Positions 6,997 to 12,490 of a DNA stretch of 12,490 nucleotides are shown piece after piece. The DNA comes from Terriglobales bacterium. GTDB lineage: Bacteria > Acidobacteriota > Terriglobia > Terriglobales > Acidobacteriaceae. Each line of letters begins with the position of its first letter. Position 1 is the first letter of the stretch. The notes under the pieces were generated by a model that did not search any database, was not told where the DNA came from, and saw only the letters and a list, made by a program, of their open reading frames with translations. The stretch covers positions 1 to 12,490 of the forward strand of contig JAFAWN010000237.1 of the NCBI GenBank assembly GCA_019241735.1. Reading direction: 5' to 3'. A program made the position numbers and the translations under genes.

Positions 6997-7812
6997 TCAG
7001 GACTGTTTAGGAATGTCGACGCGGTATCCAATTCCGCGCACCGTTTTCAGGTACGAGGGATTATCCGGGTCGGGCTCTATCTTCTCCCGCAGTCGCCGAA
7101 TGTACACGTCAACTGACCTGGGTGTAACGAAGGACCCGTCCGTCCAAACTGCGTCAAGCAGCTGATCTCTAGTAAATACCCGAGTGGCGTGGCGCGCCAG
7201 GTATTGGAGAAGGCGAAACTCCCGCGTCGTGGTGGGTATGCTCTCTCCAGCCACCCTGACGATCATGGAATAGGAATCGATTTCCAGGTATCCCAGCTTC
7301 AGCACTTCCGGCTCCGCAGAGTCTCTGGAGCGACGGAGAACGGCCCGGATTCGGGCAATGAGCTCGCGCGGACTGAAGGGCTTAATAATGTAATCGTCGC
7401 CGCCTAGTTCCAGCCCTCGTATGCGATCAGTTTCTGCGGTCTTTGCGGTGAGGAAAATGACGTGCGCGCCAGCTAGCGGCTTGCTGGCTCGGATCTGGCG
7501 GCACAAATCCCAGCCGTCGCTACCAGGAATCATGATATCCAACAAAAACAGGGACGGAAGCTCCCTCAATGCTTCGTCGACGACCGATGATGATTTAGAA
7601 AACCAACGGGTAGAGTATCCAGCTGTATTCAGATGAAAACAAATCAATCGGGCAATATCCGCATCATCCTCGACCACGAAAACCAGCGGCTTCCCCCCGG
7701 GGGCCTCATAAGACGGGCTATGGGTAGAATGACGATTCTCTGCGGTCAGAAAACTTGGGAGCATCTGCTTCAAGTCTGGCCGCGTGGTGTTGCAGTAGTG
7801 TTGCAGGAACAT
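6997..7812 (-). CDS. OmpR/PhoB-family response regulator, no adjacent kinase
   Basis: A 271-residue two-component transcription factor. The receiver domain covers about residues 41-160, with acidic pocket Asp49-Asp50, phosphoacceptor Asp92 (in LLDIMIPGSDGWDL), Thr122 and Lys144 (IIKPFSPRE). The winged-helix DNA-binding domain covers about 168-268, with TTREFRLLQYLA, FTRDQLLDAVW, the recognition-helix region RSVDVYIRRLREKI and the C-terminal wing LKTVRGIGYRVD. All key phosphorylation residues are present. Residues 1-40 form an unusual polar extension before the receiver; the ATG at 7812 lacks a ribosome-binding site, and the ATG at codon 17 (7764) is a possible shorter start. It lies 30 bases after the TonB-dependent receptor on the same strand, so the two are probably co-transcribed. 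No histidine kinase is present in the window. Confidence 0.93.
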   Translation of the reverse strand: MFLQHYCNTTRPDLKQMLPSFLTAENRHSTHSPSYEAPGGKPLVFVVEDDADIARLICFHLNTAGYSTRWFSKSSSVVDEALRELPSLFLLDIMIPGSDGWDLCRQIRASKPLAGAHVIFLTAKTAETDRIRGLELGGDDYIIKPFSPRELIARIRAVLRRSRDSAEPEVLKLGYLEIDSYSMIVRVAGESIPTTTREFRLLQYLARHATRVFTRDQLLDAVWTDGSFVTPRSVDVYIRRLREKIEPDPDNPSYLKTVRGIGYRVDIPKQS

Positions 7813-7842
7813 TAAATGTCAGTGAATTCAGAGGCCCCGTAG

Positions 7843-10149
7843 TTAGCGGGTCGGGATGTCGAGTTTGAGGCCAACTCTGAATAGGATTGGCGGGCCCAGG
7901 TTCTGGATGGGGGTTAAAGCTACGACATAGCGTTCGTTAAACAGGTTTTCTGCGGCGGCGAAAATCGCCGCTCCCCGCCCCAGGTTGCGCGAAGCCATGA
8001 AATTCACGGTAAAGAAGCGGTCTAGCGGCAGAAGATTCTGATCATCATCGTATTGAGTGCCAACGAATCTTCCCTGCAGCGTCAGCATCAGTTTTGACGG
8101 GTTCCAGTAGCGCGCCTCCAGGGTGAACTGCTGGCGCGGCACCTGAGGAATTCTGAGTCCTTGAAGCGCTGTCTCTGCCGGAAACGACAACACCGTCGCA
8201 TCGGTGAAGGCGTAACCGCCAGCCAGTCCGACGCTCTCACTAAGTTGAAGCACCGCGTCCAATTCGAGGCCCTGAGATTGCGTCCGGCCCAGGTTCTGCC
8301 GCTGGCGCGTGATTAAGGTGGGCGTCGTAGCTAAGGTTACATTCGCAATGGGATTGACAATCTCGCTCCAGAAGTAAGTTCCGCGCAGGCGCAACCTTCC
8401 GGCGAGAGCAACAGCGTTCACCCCGCCTTCCGCTCCGGTCAGCCTCTCAGCTCGCAGGTCTGGATTATTACTGGTGATGACATTGCCCTGGCGGAAGCTT
8501 CGATAGAGCTCATTCAGTGTGGGAGCCCGGAACGCGCGGTAGCCGGAAGCGGTGACGGAGATGTTCGAGGTTATCGGCCTGATCAATGACAAGCGGGGAC
8601 TGAACGCGGACTCAGATCGATCCGGATAGTTTGTAAAGGCCGGAGACGCCTTCGCGGTGACCGGAATTTTGTCTAGAATCCCGCGGTAATTGCGCCAATC
8701 ATCCACCCGAGTGGAGGCAATCACTGTCCACTTCCGGATGCGGATAATATCCTCACCGAAAAAGCCCAAATTGCGTTGCCGGCCTCCGGAGGTGGTGTTA
8801 AAGGTATGCATCAGGGTGCCGGTTGCGGACGAGAAAATCTGCTCGTCACTTGATCCTATGACCTCCCGGAAATCGACTCCTGCCAGTAGCGTCTGAATCT
8901 TGCCGAAAGCGCGCGCCCACTGCGCATTAATGCCGGCGTCCTGCGCCGGAACGTGCTGAACATTGGTAAGCGACTCGCTCATCCGGTCAGAGGCAATCGC
9001 AGAAAAATCCTGACGATACCTTTGCGCATCGCCATATGCACGCGCGACGACTGAACCGAAGTTACCCAAGCCAATGTCAATCCCAGTTCCGGCGTGGGCG
9101 ATCCGAATTTCATTCGTCTGGATATGGGTGCCGTTGTTCCGAGAGTCGTCAAAAAATGAGCCCTTCAAAAAGGCCCTTCCAGCCGCTCCTATCTGATGCC
9201 CGACCCCGGCACCAATGTCTCCATGCTCAGAATTAACTGGAGTATCGACACTGCCGCGTTCCGAAGATGGAACCAGCAAGTAACCGCCGGTGCTGAATAG
9301 ATCGCCCTCGAGCTCTGCGTCCCATGGCCCCCACTTCTCTCCGGTCCAGAGAGAGAGGTCCGGAGTATTTTCATTTCCGTAAGAGGTCTCAACCGATAAG
9401 ACCGGCCCCGACGGTTCTCGACTGAACAGTTGAACCACGCCGCCCAAGGCGCCACTGCCATACAAGCTTGAACTGCCGCCACGGAAGATTTCGGCGCCAG
9501 ACAGCGATTCGGGTGGCACTCGTTCCCAGTAAACCCACCCGCCGAAAGGGTCGGATAACGGCACTCCATCCTCAAGCACAATGGCGCGGCTTGCGCCACT
9601 TGCTCCCAGGCCGCGCAGGGAGACTCCCATTGTTGTGGGATTGGCGAACCGGCTGCTGGTCCGCCGGAACAACGAGAAACCGGGAACCTGGCGCAGCATA
9701 TCGTCCACGGTAAGGCTGGGCGCGGCGGCAATGTTGACGCGGGAAAAAACTATACCGCTCCCGGGAGATTCGTCCAGCTGAGTCTGGATGCGGGCCGCCG
9801 AAACAATCACCTGCTCACTGACCCCGATAGGCCTCAAGACAATCTGCAACTCTTGTTGATCGGTGGTCCAGTTGGCATCCACGGCAGCGAATCCCGCGGC
9901 TTCGACGTGGATGACCGCTGCCGCCTGCCTCACTTCAGCTAATTTGAAGCGGCCGGCGCCATCAGTTTGTGAACGAGCATTCTGAATATGAGTTTGGTAG
10001 TCTCCGCCGCGCAAGCTAACGATGGCGCCAGCTATTGCTGCCCCGCTGCCGTCGCGGACCGTTCCCTCAATCGTGAATGTTTGGGAGTGGGCAAATTGCG
10101 GGAAAAAGAACGCAAAACACAGTGAGATCGCGCAGATGGTTACTCGCAA
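7843..10149 (-). CDS. TonB-dependent outer-membrane receptor with carboxypeptidase-regulatory-like N-terminal domain
   Basis: A 768-residue outer-membrane active transporter driven by TonB-ExbB-ExbD. Residues 1-22 are a signal peptide (AHS before Gln23). About 24-108 is a CarboxypepD_reg-like beta sandwich (IEGTVRDGSGAAIAGAIVSLRG). EQVIVSA at 112-118 is TonB-box-like. The plug follows to about 248 (VDDMLRQVPGFSLFRR, then SLRGLGASGASRAIVLEDGVPL, IFRGGSSSLYGSGALGGVVQLFS). The rest is the 22-strand barrel, with typical patterns such as GYRAFRAPTLNELYRSF and AAAENLFNERYVVALTPIQNLGPP. The plug resembles BtuB/siderophore receptors, but the substrate cannot be assigned. The start is a TTG at 10149 behind AAAGGGGG. 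The final residues LDIPTR lack the usual terminal aromatic. It lies 65 bases after the holin-like gene and is followed by the response regulator. Confidence 0.93.
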   Translation of the reverse strand: MRVTICAISLCFAFFFPQFAHSQTFTIEGTVRDGSGAAIAGAIVSLRGGDYQTHIQNARSQTDGAGRFKLAEVRQAAAVIHVEAAGFAAVDANWTTDQQELQIVLRPIGVSEQVIVSAARIQTQLDESPGSGIVFSRVNIAAAPSLTVDDMLRQVPGFSLFRRTSSRFANPTTMGVSLRGLGASGASRAIVLEDGVPLSDPFGGWVYWERVPPESLSGAEIFRGGSSSLYGSGALGGVVQLFSREPSGPVLSVETSYGNENTPDLSLWTGEKWGPWDAELEGDLFSTGGYLLVPSSERGSVDTPVNSEHGDIGAGVGHQIGAAGRAFLKGSFFDDSRNNGTHIQTNEIRIAHAGTGIDIGLGNFGSVVARAYGDAQRYRQDFSAIASDRMSESLTNVQHVPAQDAGINAQWARAFGKIQTLLAGVDFREVIGSSDEQIFSSATGTLMHTFNTTSGGRQRNLGFFGEDIIRIRKWTVIASTRVDDWRNYRGILDKIPVTAKASPAFTNYPDRSESAFSPRLSLIRPITSNISVTASGYRAFRAPTLNELYRSFRQGNVITSNNPDLRAERLTGAEGGVNAVALAGRLRLRGTYFWSEIVNPIANVTLATTPTLITRQRQNLGRTQSQGLELDAVLQLSESVGLAGGYAFTDATVLSFPAETALQGLRIPQVPRQQFTLEARYWNPSKLMLTLQGRFVGTQYDDDQNLLPLDRFFTVNFMASRNLGRGAAIFAAAENLFNERYVVALTPIQNLGPPILFRVGLKLDIPTR

Positions 10150-10214
10150 GCCGCCCCCTTTCCAGCTCCGCTACGAACGTCGCATGCCGAGGACTACCAA
10201 GTCAACAATGCAGA

Positions 10215-10571
10215 TTATGAATCACGCTGAACGCCGGTGCTCACCAGCCTGCGAAACAGCATGTTAACCAGGCTAAGTACAATTGCGCCCCAAAAAGCAG
10301 CGCCGAATGAATCGACATGGAAGCCGGGCGCAATTGCCGACGCGACCTCGATCATGACGCCATTGATCACCAGCCAGAAGATTCCCAGAGTCAGCAGGGT
10401 CAAAGGAAGTGTGGCGATCTTAATAAACACTCCCAGGGTGGCATTCACAAAACCAATGACCAGCGCGGCGATAAGCGCGGCGACAGGTCCTGAGACCCGG
10501 AACCCCGGGACCAGATGCGCGACCATCCACACTGCCAGTGCACTCAGAAACCAATTCAATAGATGTTTCAT
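10215..10571 (-). CDS. Phage holin family 4 / YvlD-like small membrane protein
   Basis: A 118-residue integral membrane protein with four hydrophobic segments: about residues 4-22, 28-50, 54-76 and 88-108. The family patterns LLNWFLSALAVWMVAHLV, LIAALVIGFVNATLG, LPLTLLTLGIFWLVINGVM and FWGAIVLSLVNMLF are typical of the DUF360/phage_holin_4_2 superfamily. These proteins are widespread in bacterial chromosomes and their function is unsettled; despite the name, no prophage is nearby. The start is taken at the ATG at 10571 because the long upstream extension to 10703 is not membrane-like and runs through the promoter region; GAGAAAGA precedes this ATG. It leads the run that includes the TonB-dependent receptor and response regulator. 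Confidence 0.9.
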   Translation of the reverse strand: MKHLLNWFLSALAVWMVAHLVPGFRVSGPVAALIAALVIGFVNATLGVFIKIATLPLTLLTLGIFWLVINGVMIEVASAIAPGFHVDSFGAAFWGAIVLSLVNMLFRRLVSTGVQRDS

Positions 10572-10578
10572 TCTTTCT

Positions 10579-10618
10579 CTTGCGCGGACTATATGACGGC
10601 CCAGGCTGCACGCGCAAG
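10579..10618. promoter_or_regulatory. 8-bp inverted repeat (candidate operator) around the holin-gene promoter
   Basis: CTTGCGCG (10579-10586) and CGCGCAAG (10611-10618) are perfect inverted copies with centres 32 bases apart, close to three turns of B-DNA. They flank the candidate -10 element of the leftward operon, and one arm overlaps its -35. This would suit a dimeric regulator. The regulator is unknown, and chance occurrence in GC-rich DNA cannot be excluded. Confidence 0.35.
10588..10617 (-). promoter_or_regulatory. Candidate promoter of the holin-TonB receptor-regulator run
   Basis: On the minus strand TTGCGC (10617-10612) and TATAGT (10593-10588) are separated by 18 bases. The -10 matches 5 of 6 consensus positions and the -35 4 of 6. 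Transcription would start near 10581, about ten bases before the ATG at 10571. Confidence 0.4.
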
Positions 10619-10660
10619 TCGCCCCCACTGCCAAGCTTCGGTCGGCGGGATACAAACTCG

Positions 10661-10690
10661 TTCTGAATTCTGATGCATCTCTGCTATTCT
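10661..10690 (+). promoter_or_regulatory. Candidate extended -10 promoter of the cNMP-fold gene
   Basis: TATTCT at 10685-10690 is preceded by TG plus one base, an extended -10 arrangement. A poor -35 (TTCTGA, 10661-10666) lies 18 bases upstream. A start near 10697 would exclude the ATG at 10673 and favour the ATG at 10715. Confidence 0.3.
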
Positions 10691-10714
10691 TTTTGGGTGG
10701 CAACTGAGAGCCGA

Positions 10715-11158
10715 ATGCAGAAAAGTAGAGAGTCTTCGAAGCAACGAATCCTGGCAGTACTGCGGACGGCTGTCAACCGTCTGGAATTTTTGACCACGAA
10801 TGATTGGACGTTAATCATAGATAAGACAACTCCGGTAACCTTCAAGAAGCAGGATGTCCTGATTCAAGCGGGAAAACGATCAAAAATTGTGTACTTGCTT
10901 GTGGAAGGCGAGCTAAAAGTAACCGCTGCCGGCACCGAGGTGGCGAGGATTGGGCCGGGAGGGATTTGCGGCGAGATGGCCTTCCTCGAAAATACAATTG
11001 CAAGCGCCACAGTTACCGCCGAAAAGGAAGTGGAGGCATTTGCGATTGAGTGGGAGAAGTTGGCTGACCTCTTCGAATTGTTCCCCCACCTGGCGTCACG
11101 ATTTTATCGCTCCCTGGCGCTGAACTTGTCGCGCCGCCTGCGCGAACAGATTTCCTGA
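10715..11158 (+). CDS. Stand-alone cyclic-nucleotide-binding-fold protein (Crp-like sensor domain without DNA-binding domain)
   Basis: A 147-residue cytosolic protein consisting of a short N-terminal helix, a cNMP-binding beta-roll (about residues 38-115) and a C-terminal helix. Family pattern: VTFKKQDVLIQAGKRSKIVYLLVEGELKV, then IGPGGICGEMAFL and ATVTAEKEVEAFAI. There is no helix-turn-helix, kinase or channel domain, so any output must come through protein contacts. The phosphate-binding cassette reads G86-E87-MAFLENTI-A96-S-A: the position normally held by Arg, which grips the cyclic phosphate, is Ala96, so canonical cAMP/cGMP binding is doubtful. The ATG at 10715 is preferred, with GAGAG close upstream; the ATG at 10673 has no ribosome-binding site and would add 14 residues outside the fold. 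The gene is divergent from the holin-led run. Confidence 0.85.
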   Translation: MQKSRESSKQRILAVLRTAVNRLEFLTTNDWTLIIDKTTPVTFKKQDVLIQAGKRSKIVYLLVEGELKVTAAGTEVARIGPGGICGEMAFLENTIASATVTAEKEVEAFAIEWEKLADLFELFPHLASRFYRSLALNLSRRLREQIS

Positions 11159-11181
11159 TAGCAATCTCAGCCTGGCACCGC

Positions 11182-11209
11182 AAAAAATGGGGGAGCCTGG
11201 GCGCTCCCC
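11182..11209 (-). terminator. Rho-independent terminator of the small exported protein gene
   Basis: On the minus strand GGGGAGC and GCTCCCC (11209-11203 and 11196-11190) form a perfect 7-bp GC-rich stem with a 6-base loop, followed by CA and then six T (11187-11182). It lies about 20 bases past the stop at 11229. In the plus direction the same hairpin lacks a T-tract, so it would only weakly stop reading from the cNMP-fold gene. Confidence 0.75.
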
Positions 11210-11228
11210 GGTTTCCGATAGTTTGCTG

Positions 11229-11618
11229 CTACTTCGCGCTGCTTTGCATTTCCGCCTTGGGGGCTGCGTCACCGATCGCAAGCGCGAATCGTTTGCCCCC
11301 GAAGCGAACTTCGGCCAGCGATCTAGTGCCATCCCCACTTGTCTGGACGGTCGCAGCGTCACCCATAGCCGGGCTGGACAGTTCGATGACGTGGGCGGTG
11401 GTAGTTACTACGACGTTTTTGCCCTTCAAGATACTCAGCTCGACATTCGGCCCATTGCCCTCCCATTGCAGCTTGTAATTGCCCGGCTGCAGTTGTGTTC
11501 CGTTGACACTAATCGAGTTGCCGACTTGCAGTGACCCTTTGTTTGCCGCCATCGCACTGGTTGCAACCAGCAAAACAAGTCCTGCCAGTATGCTTTTGAC
11601 AATTCCGGATTCTTGCAT
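11229..11618 (-). CDS. Small exported protein of unknown function
   Basis: A 129-residue protein with a clear Sec signal peptide at about residues 1-25 (MQESGIVKS, hydrophobic LAGLVLLVATS, AMA before ANKG). The mature part is a likely all-beta domain: SLQVGNSISVNGTQLQPGNYKLQWEGNG, then VELSILKGKNVVVTTTAHVIEL, with a Gly/Ala-rich end (FGGKRFALAIGDAAP). I do not recognise a named family. Similar small exported proteins with a 'NGTQLQPGNYKLQWEG'-type strand are, as I recall, frequent in Acidobacteriota genomes. AAGGTG directly upstream of the ATG at 11618 is a good ribosome-binding site. It is a single-gene unit with its own terminator, and its leader carries a 7-bp stem-loop just before the ribosome-binding site. 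Confidence 0.8.
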   Translation of the reverse strand: MQESGIVKSILAGLVLLVATSAMAANKGSLQVGNSISVNGTQLQPGNYKLQWEGNGPNVELSILKGKNVVVTTTAHVIELSSPAMGDAATVQTSGDGTRSLAEVRFGGKRFALAIGDAAPKAEMQSSAK

Positions 11619-11630
11619 ATCACCTTTTCT

Positions 11631-11650
11631 CTCCCGAGAAACGTCGGGAG
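11631..11650 (-). promoter_or_regulatory. Leader stem-loop upstream of the small exported protein gene
   Basis: CTCCCGA (11631-11637) and TCGGGAG (11644-11650) form a perfect 7-bp stem with a 6-base loop. On the minus-strand transcript the stem ends about six bases before the AAGGTG ribosome-binding site. It could shield the mRNA 5' end, bind a regulator, or be an operator at the DNA level; no choice is possible from sequence. Confidence 0.45.
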
Positions 11651-11698
11651 CCGGCTATGGGCGGCGTTGGACGGGCGAGGCTTGGCCTGATAGGCAAT

Positions 11699-11726
11699 TT
11701 GCGTTTCTTGCTGAAAGGCCTACAAT
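11699..11726 (+). promoter_or_regulatory. Weak candidate promoter in the intergenic region
   Basis: TACAAT at 11721-11726 matches 5 of 6 positions of the -10 consensus. TTGCGT at 11699-11704, 16 bases upstream, keeps only the TTG of the -35. A transcript from about 11733 would run through both following stem-loops toward the yacL-like gene. Confidence 0.25.
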
Positions 11727-11751
11727 GCTGCCTCGGGGTTATGTAAAAGAC

Positions 11752-11818
11752 CGTGACCGCAAGGTCGCGTATTTTCACTCGGGATTGTTCCACCTGGGCC
11801 GCCAAACCGAAAGTGAAA
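11752..11818 (+). ncRNA. Candidate structured RNA: two tandem stem-loops, first with a GNRA tetraloop
   Basis: CGTGACC (11752-11758) pairs with GGTCGCG (11763-11769) across a GCAA loop, giving 7 pairs including one G-U and a GNRA-type tetraloop if read rightward. Three bases later TTTCACTCGG (11773-11782) pairs with 11807-11818 as 10 pairs with a two-base A bulge. Adjacent hairpins behind a -10-like element suggest a small RNA or a long structured leader. The strand is inferred from the tetraloop and the candidate promoter; no terminator is evident after it. Confidence 0.25.
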
Positions 11819-12128
11819 CAGTCCCTAACCCCTGACTCTTATCCTCTTCTACTCTTAACTCTGCCTGGAAAGCGGCATAGCTGAACAACAAACCAGCTTA
11901 CGCACGCCCAACTTTCTATACGCTTAGTGTGCTTTGGAAGTTCCCTCACATATAAGCGCGATCACGCTATTGGACGCACAGCGGATTCGCTCGTTAGCAC
12001 GTCGGGAGTAGTCTTCAAATCACGCCGAGATGGCGTCATGGGGTATATACTTCCTCTGGATTATTTACGCATCCCCATTCATGGGCGGCGACAAGTAAGT
12101 TTAATTTTTCGATTGTTTGTCATCAATG

Positions 12129-12153
12129 CTGGCTGTTTAGGTTTACCAGCCAG
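12129..12153. repeat. 7-bp perfect inverted repeat upstream of the yacL-like gene
   Basis: CTGGCTG (12129-12135) and CAGCCAG (12147-12153) are separated by 11 bases. It may be an operator or a leader hairpin about 40 bases before the GTG start. No T-tract follows, so it is not a typical terminator. Confidence 0.4.
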
Positions 12154-12178
12154 TGCCGAAAACATTCATAGCGACATT

Positions 12179-12195
12179 CCGAGGGGGCTTCTCGG
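12179..12195 (+). promoter_or_regulatory. Hairpin enclosing the ribosome-binding site of the yacL-like gene
   Basis: CCGAG (12179-12183) pairs with CTCGG (12191-12195), and the loop GGGGCTT holds most of the Shine-Dalgarno sequence GAGGGGG (12181-12187). The right arm includes the first base of the GTG start. Folding would restrict ribosome access; with a 5-bp stem the effect may be modest. Confidence 0.35.
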
Positions 12196-12490
12196 TGGAT
12201 TTATTATTCATTCGTTTTCTTTTTGTTATTGTCGTTGCGCTTACTTGCTACCGGATCCAGCCTTTTGGCCTGAGCTCCAATCTGGACGCTGCAATTGGCG
12301 CCGCCACGGGCGCCCTTATTGTTCTGTTCGAATGGCGATTGCACCGCGTCAGCCTGAGCCGCCTGATTGGGGCTGTCATCGGGAGCGTCCTCGGCATTAT
12401 CGGGGCTTATTTCTTTTCCCGCGTAATCAGCAGCAGTCTGCCTACGGGACAAACACAGAGCTTTTTACAGCTCATAGTTATGCTGTTAAT
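12195..12490 (+). CDS. YacL-like PIN/TRAM domain membrane protein, partial (N-terminal part only)
   Basis: An open frame from a GTG at 12195 leaves the window after 98 codons. GAGGGGG seven bases upstream fixes the start; an in-frame GTG at 12153 has no such site. The fragment is membrane-rich: a first helix at about residues 3-18, then LDAAIGAATGALIVLFEWRLHRVSLSRLIGAVIG and a second hydrophobic stretch ending in AYFFSRVISSSLP. This alternation, especially the RLIGAVIGSVLGIIGAYF helix after a charged loop, resembles the N-terminal membrane region of YacL-type proteins, which continue into a cytosolic PIN nuclease-like domain and a TRAM RNA-binding domain. Neither of those domains lies in the window, so the call rests on the membrane part alone. 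Confidence 0.65.
   Translation, partial: MDLLFIRFLFVIVVALTCYRIQPFGLSSNLDAAIGAATGALIVLFEWRLHRVSLSRLIGAVIGSVLGIIGAYFFSRVISSSLPTGQTQSFLQLIVMLL

Larger units (their letters stand above)
11619..12194. other. 575-base intergenic region without a convincing gene
   Basis: No open frame here has both a ribosome-binding site and protein-like composition. A 36-codon frame from 11725 shares bases with a -10-like TACAAT and is probably spurious. The stretch holds the leader hairpin of the leftward gene, a candidate rightward promoter near 11699-11726, two consecutive stem-loops (11752-11769, 11773-11818), a pyrimidine-rich tract (about 11821-11861), a 7-bp inverted repeat (12129-12153) and the hairpin around the ribosome-binding site of the yacL-like gene. 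No known riboswitch, tRNA or 6S RNA could be recognised by eye. Confidence 0.6.

Noticed and set aside
9189..9731. A 180-codon minus-strand frame inside the TonB-dependent receptor
   Set aside because: Out-of-frame overlap with a well-supported plug-domain coding sequence; no domain or ribosome-binding site of its own.
10215..10571. Prophage interpretation from the holin-family label
   Set aside because: The family is common in bacterial chromosomes, and no integrase, capsid, lysin or attachment site is present nearby.
10572..10703. N-terminal extension of the holin-like protein up to 10703
   Set aside because: The extra 44 residues are polar and overlap the candidate promoter and the divergent gene; the ATG at 10571 starts directly at the first membrane helix.
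11725..11835. A 36-codon plus-strand frame with an AAAGG upstream
   Set aside because: Its start overlaps a -10-like TACAAT and its body coincides with two stem-loops; the translation is not protein-like. A structured non-coding role fits better, though a small peptide cannot be fully excluded.
12079..12096. Five-codon frame (MGGDK) before the yacL-like gene, as a possible leader peptide
   Set aside because: No ribosome-binding site and no attenuator arrangement; such short frames arise often by chance.
12204..12452. An 82-codon minus-strand frame near the right edge
   Set aside because: It is the antisense shadow of the membrane segments of the yacL-like gene, with Asp/Gln/Ala-rich composition.

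Overview
This window looks like an ordinary chromosomal segment from a Gram-negative-type bacterium, most likely a member of the Acidobacteriota (Terriglobia/Acidobacteriales-like). That is inferred from family resemblance: a small exported protein of the acidobacterial DUF5818 type, a TonB-dependent receptor with an N-terminal carboxypeptidase-regulatory-like domain, and the moderately GC-rich codon use. I see no insertion sequence, phage gene, CRISPR array, tRNA or rRNA.

Layout from left to right. (1) A partial MurJ-type lipid II flippase runs leftward off the edge, divergent from a class III PLP-dependent aminotransferase. The aminotransferase promoter lies so close to its ATG that the mRNA may be leaderless. 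(2) A leftward heme-biosynthesis run, hemE-hemH-hemY, has overlapping genes in the same order as the Bacillus hemEHY operon. It is preceded on the same strand by a small exported DUF5818-like protein. (3) A divergent 65-codon gene of unknown function has an excellent ribosome-binding site. (4) A leftward run holds a small four-helix membrane protein (phage-holin-4/YvlD type), a 768-residue TonB-dependent outer-membrane receptor and an OmpR/PhoB-type response regulator with no adjacent kinase. (5) A divergent stand-alone cyclic-nucleotide-binding-fold protein lacks the usual phosphate-binding arginine. (6) A small exported protein on the minus strand has a clear rho-independent terminator. (7) About 575 bases hold no convincing gene but several stem-loops. 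(8) The N-terminal membrane part of a YacL-like PIN/TRAM protein runs off the right edge.

Functionally, hemE, hemH and hemY cover uroporphyrinogen decarboxylation, iron insertion and porphyrinogen oxidation, so this is the late heme pathway. Whether it runs through protoporphyrin or coproporphyrin cannot be decided here. The receptor and response regulator are probably co-transcribed and may form an uptake and regulation unit of unknown substrate.

I found no clearly new multi-gene system. The most noteworthy signals are regulatory or structural: the near-leaderless promoter, an 8-bp inverted repeat spaced by about three helical turns around a promoter, two consecutive stem-loops behind a candidate promoter in the 11.7-11.8 kb gap, a hairpin around the yacL-like ribosome-binding site, and the arginine-less cNMP-fold protein.
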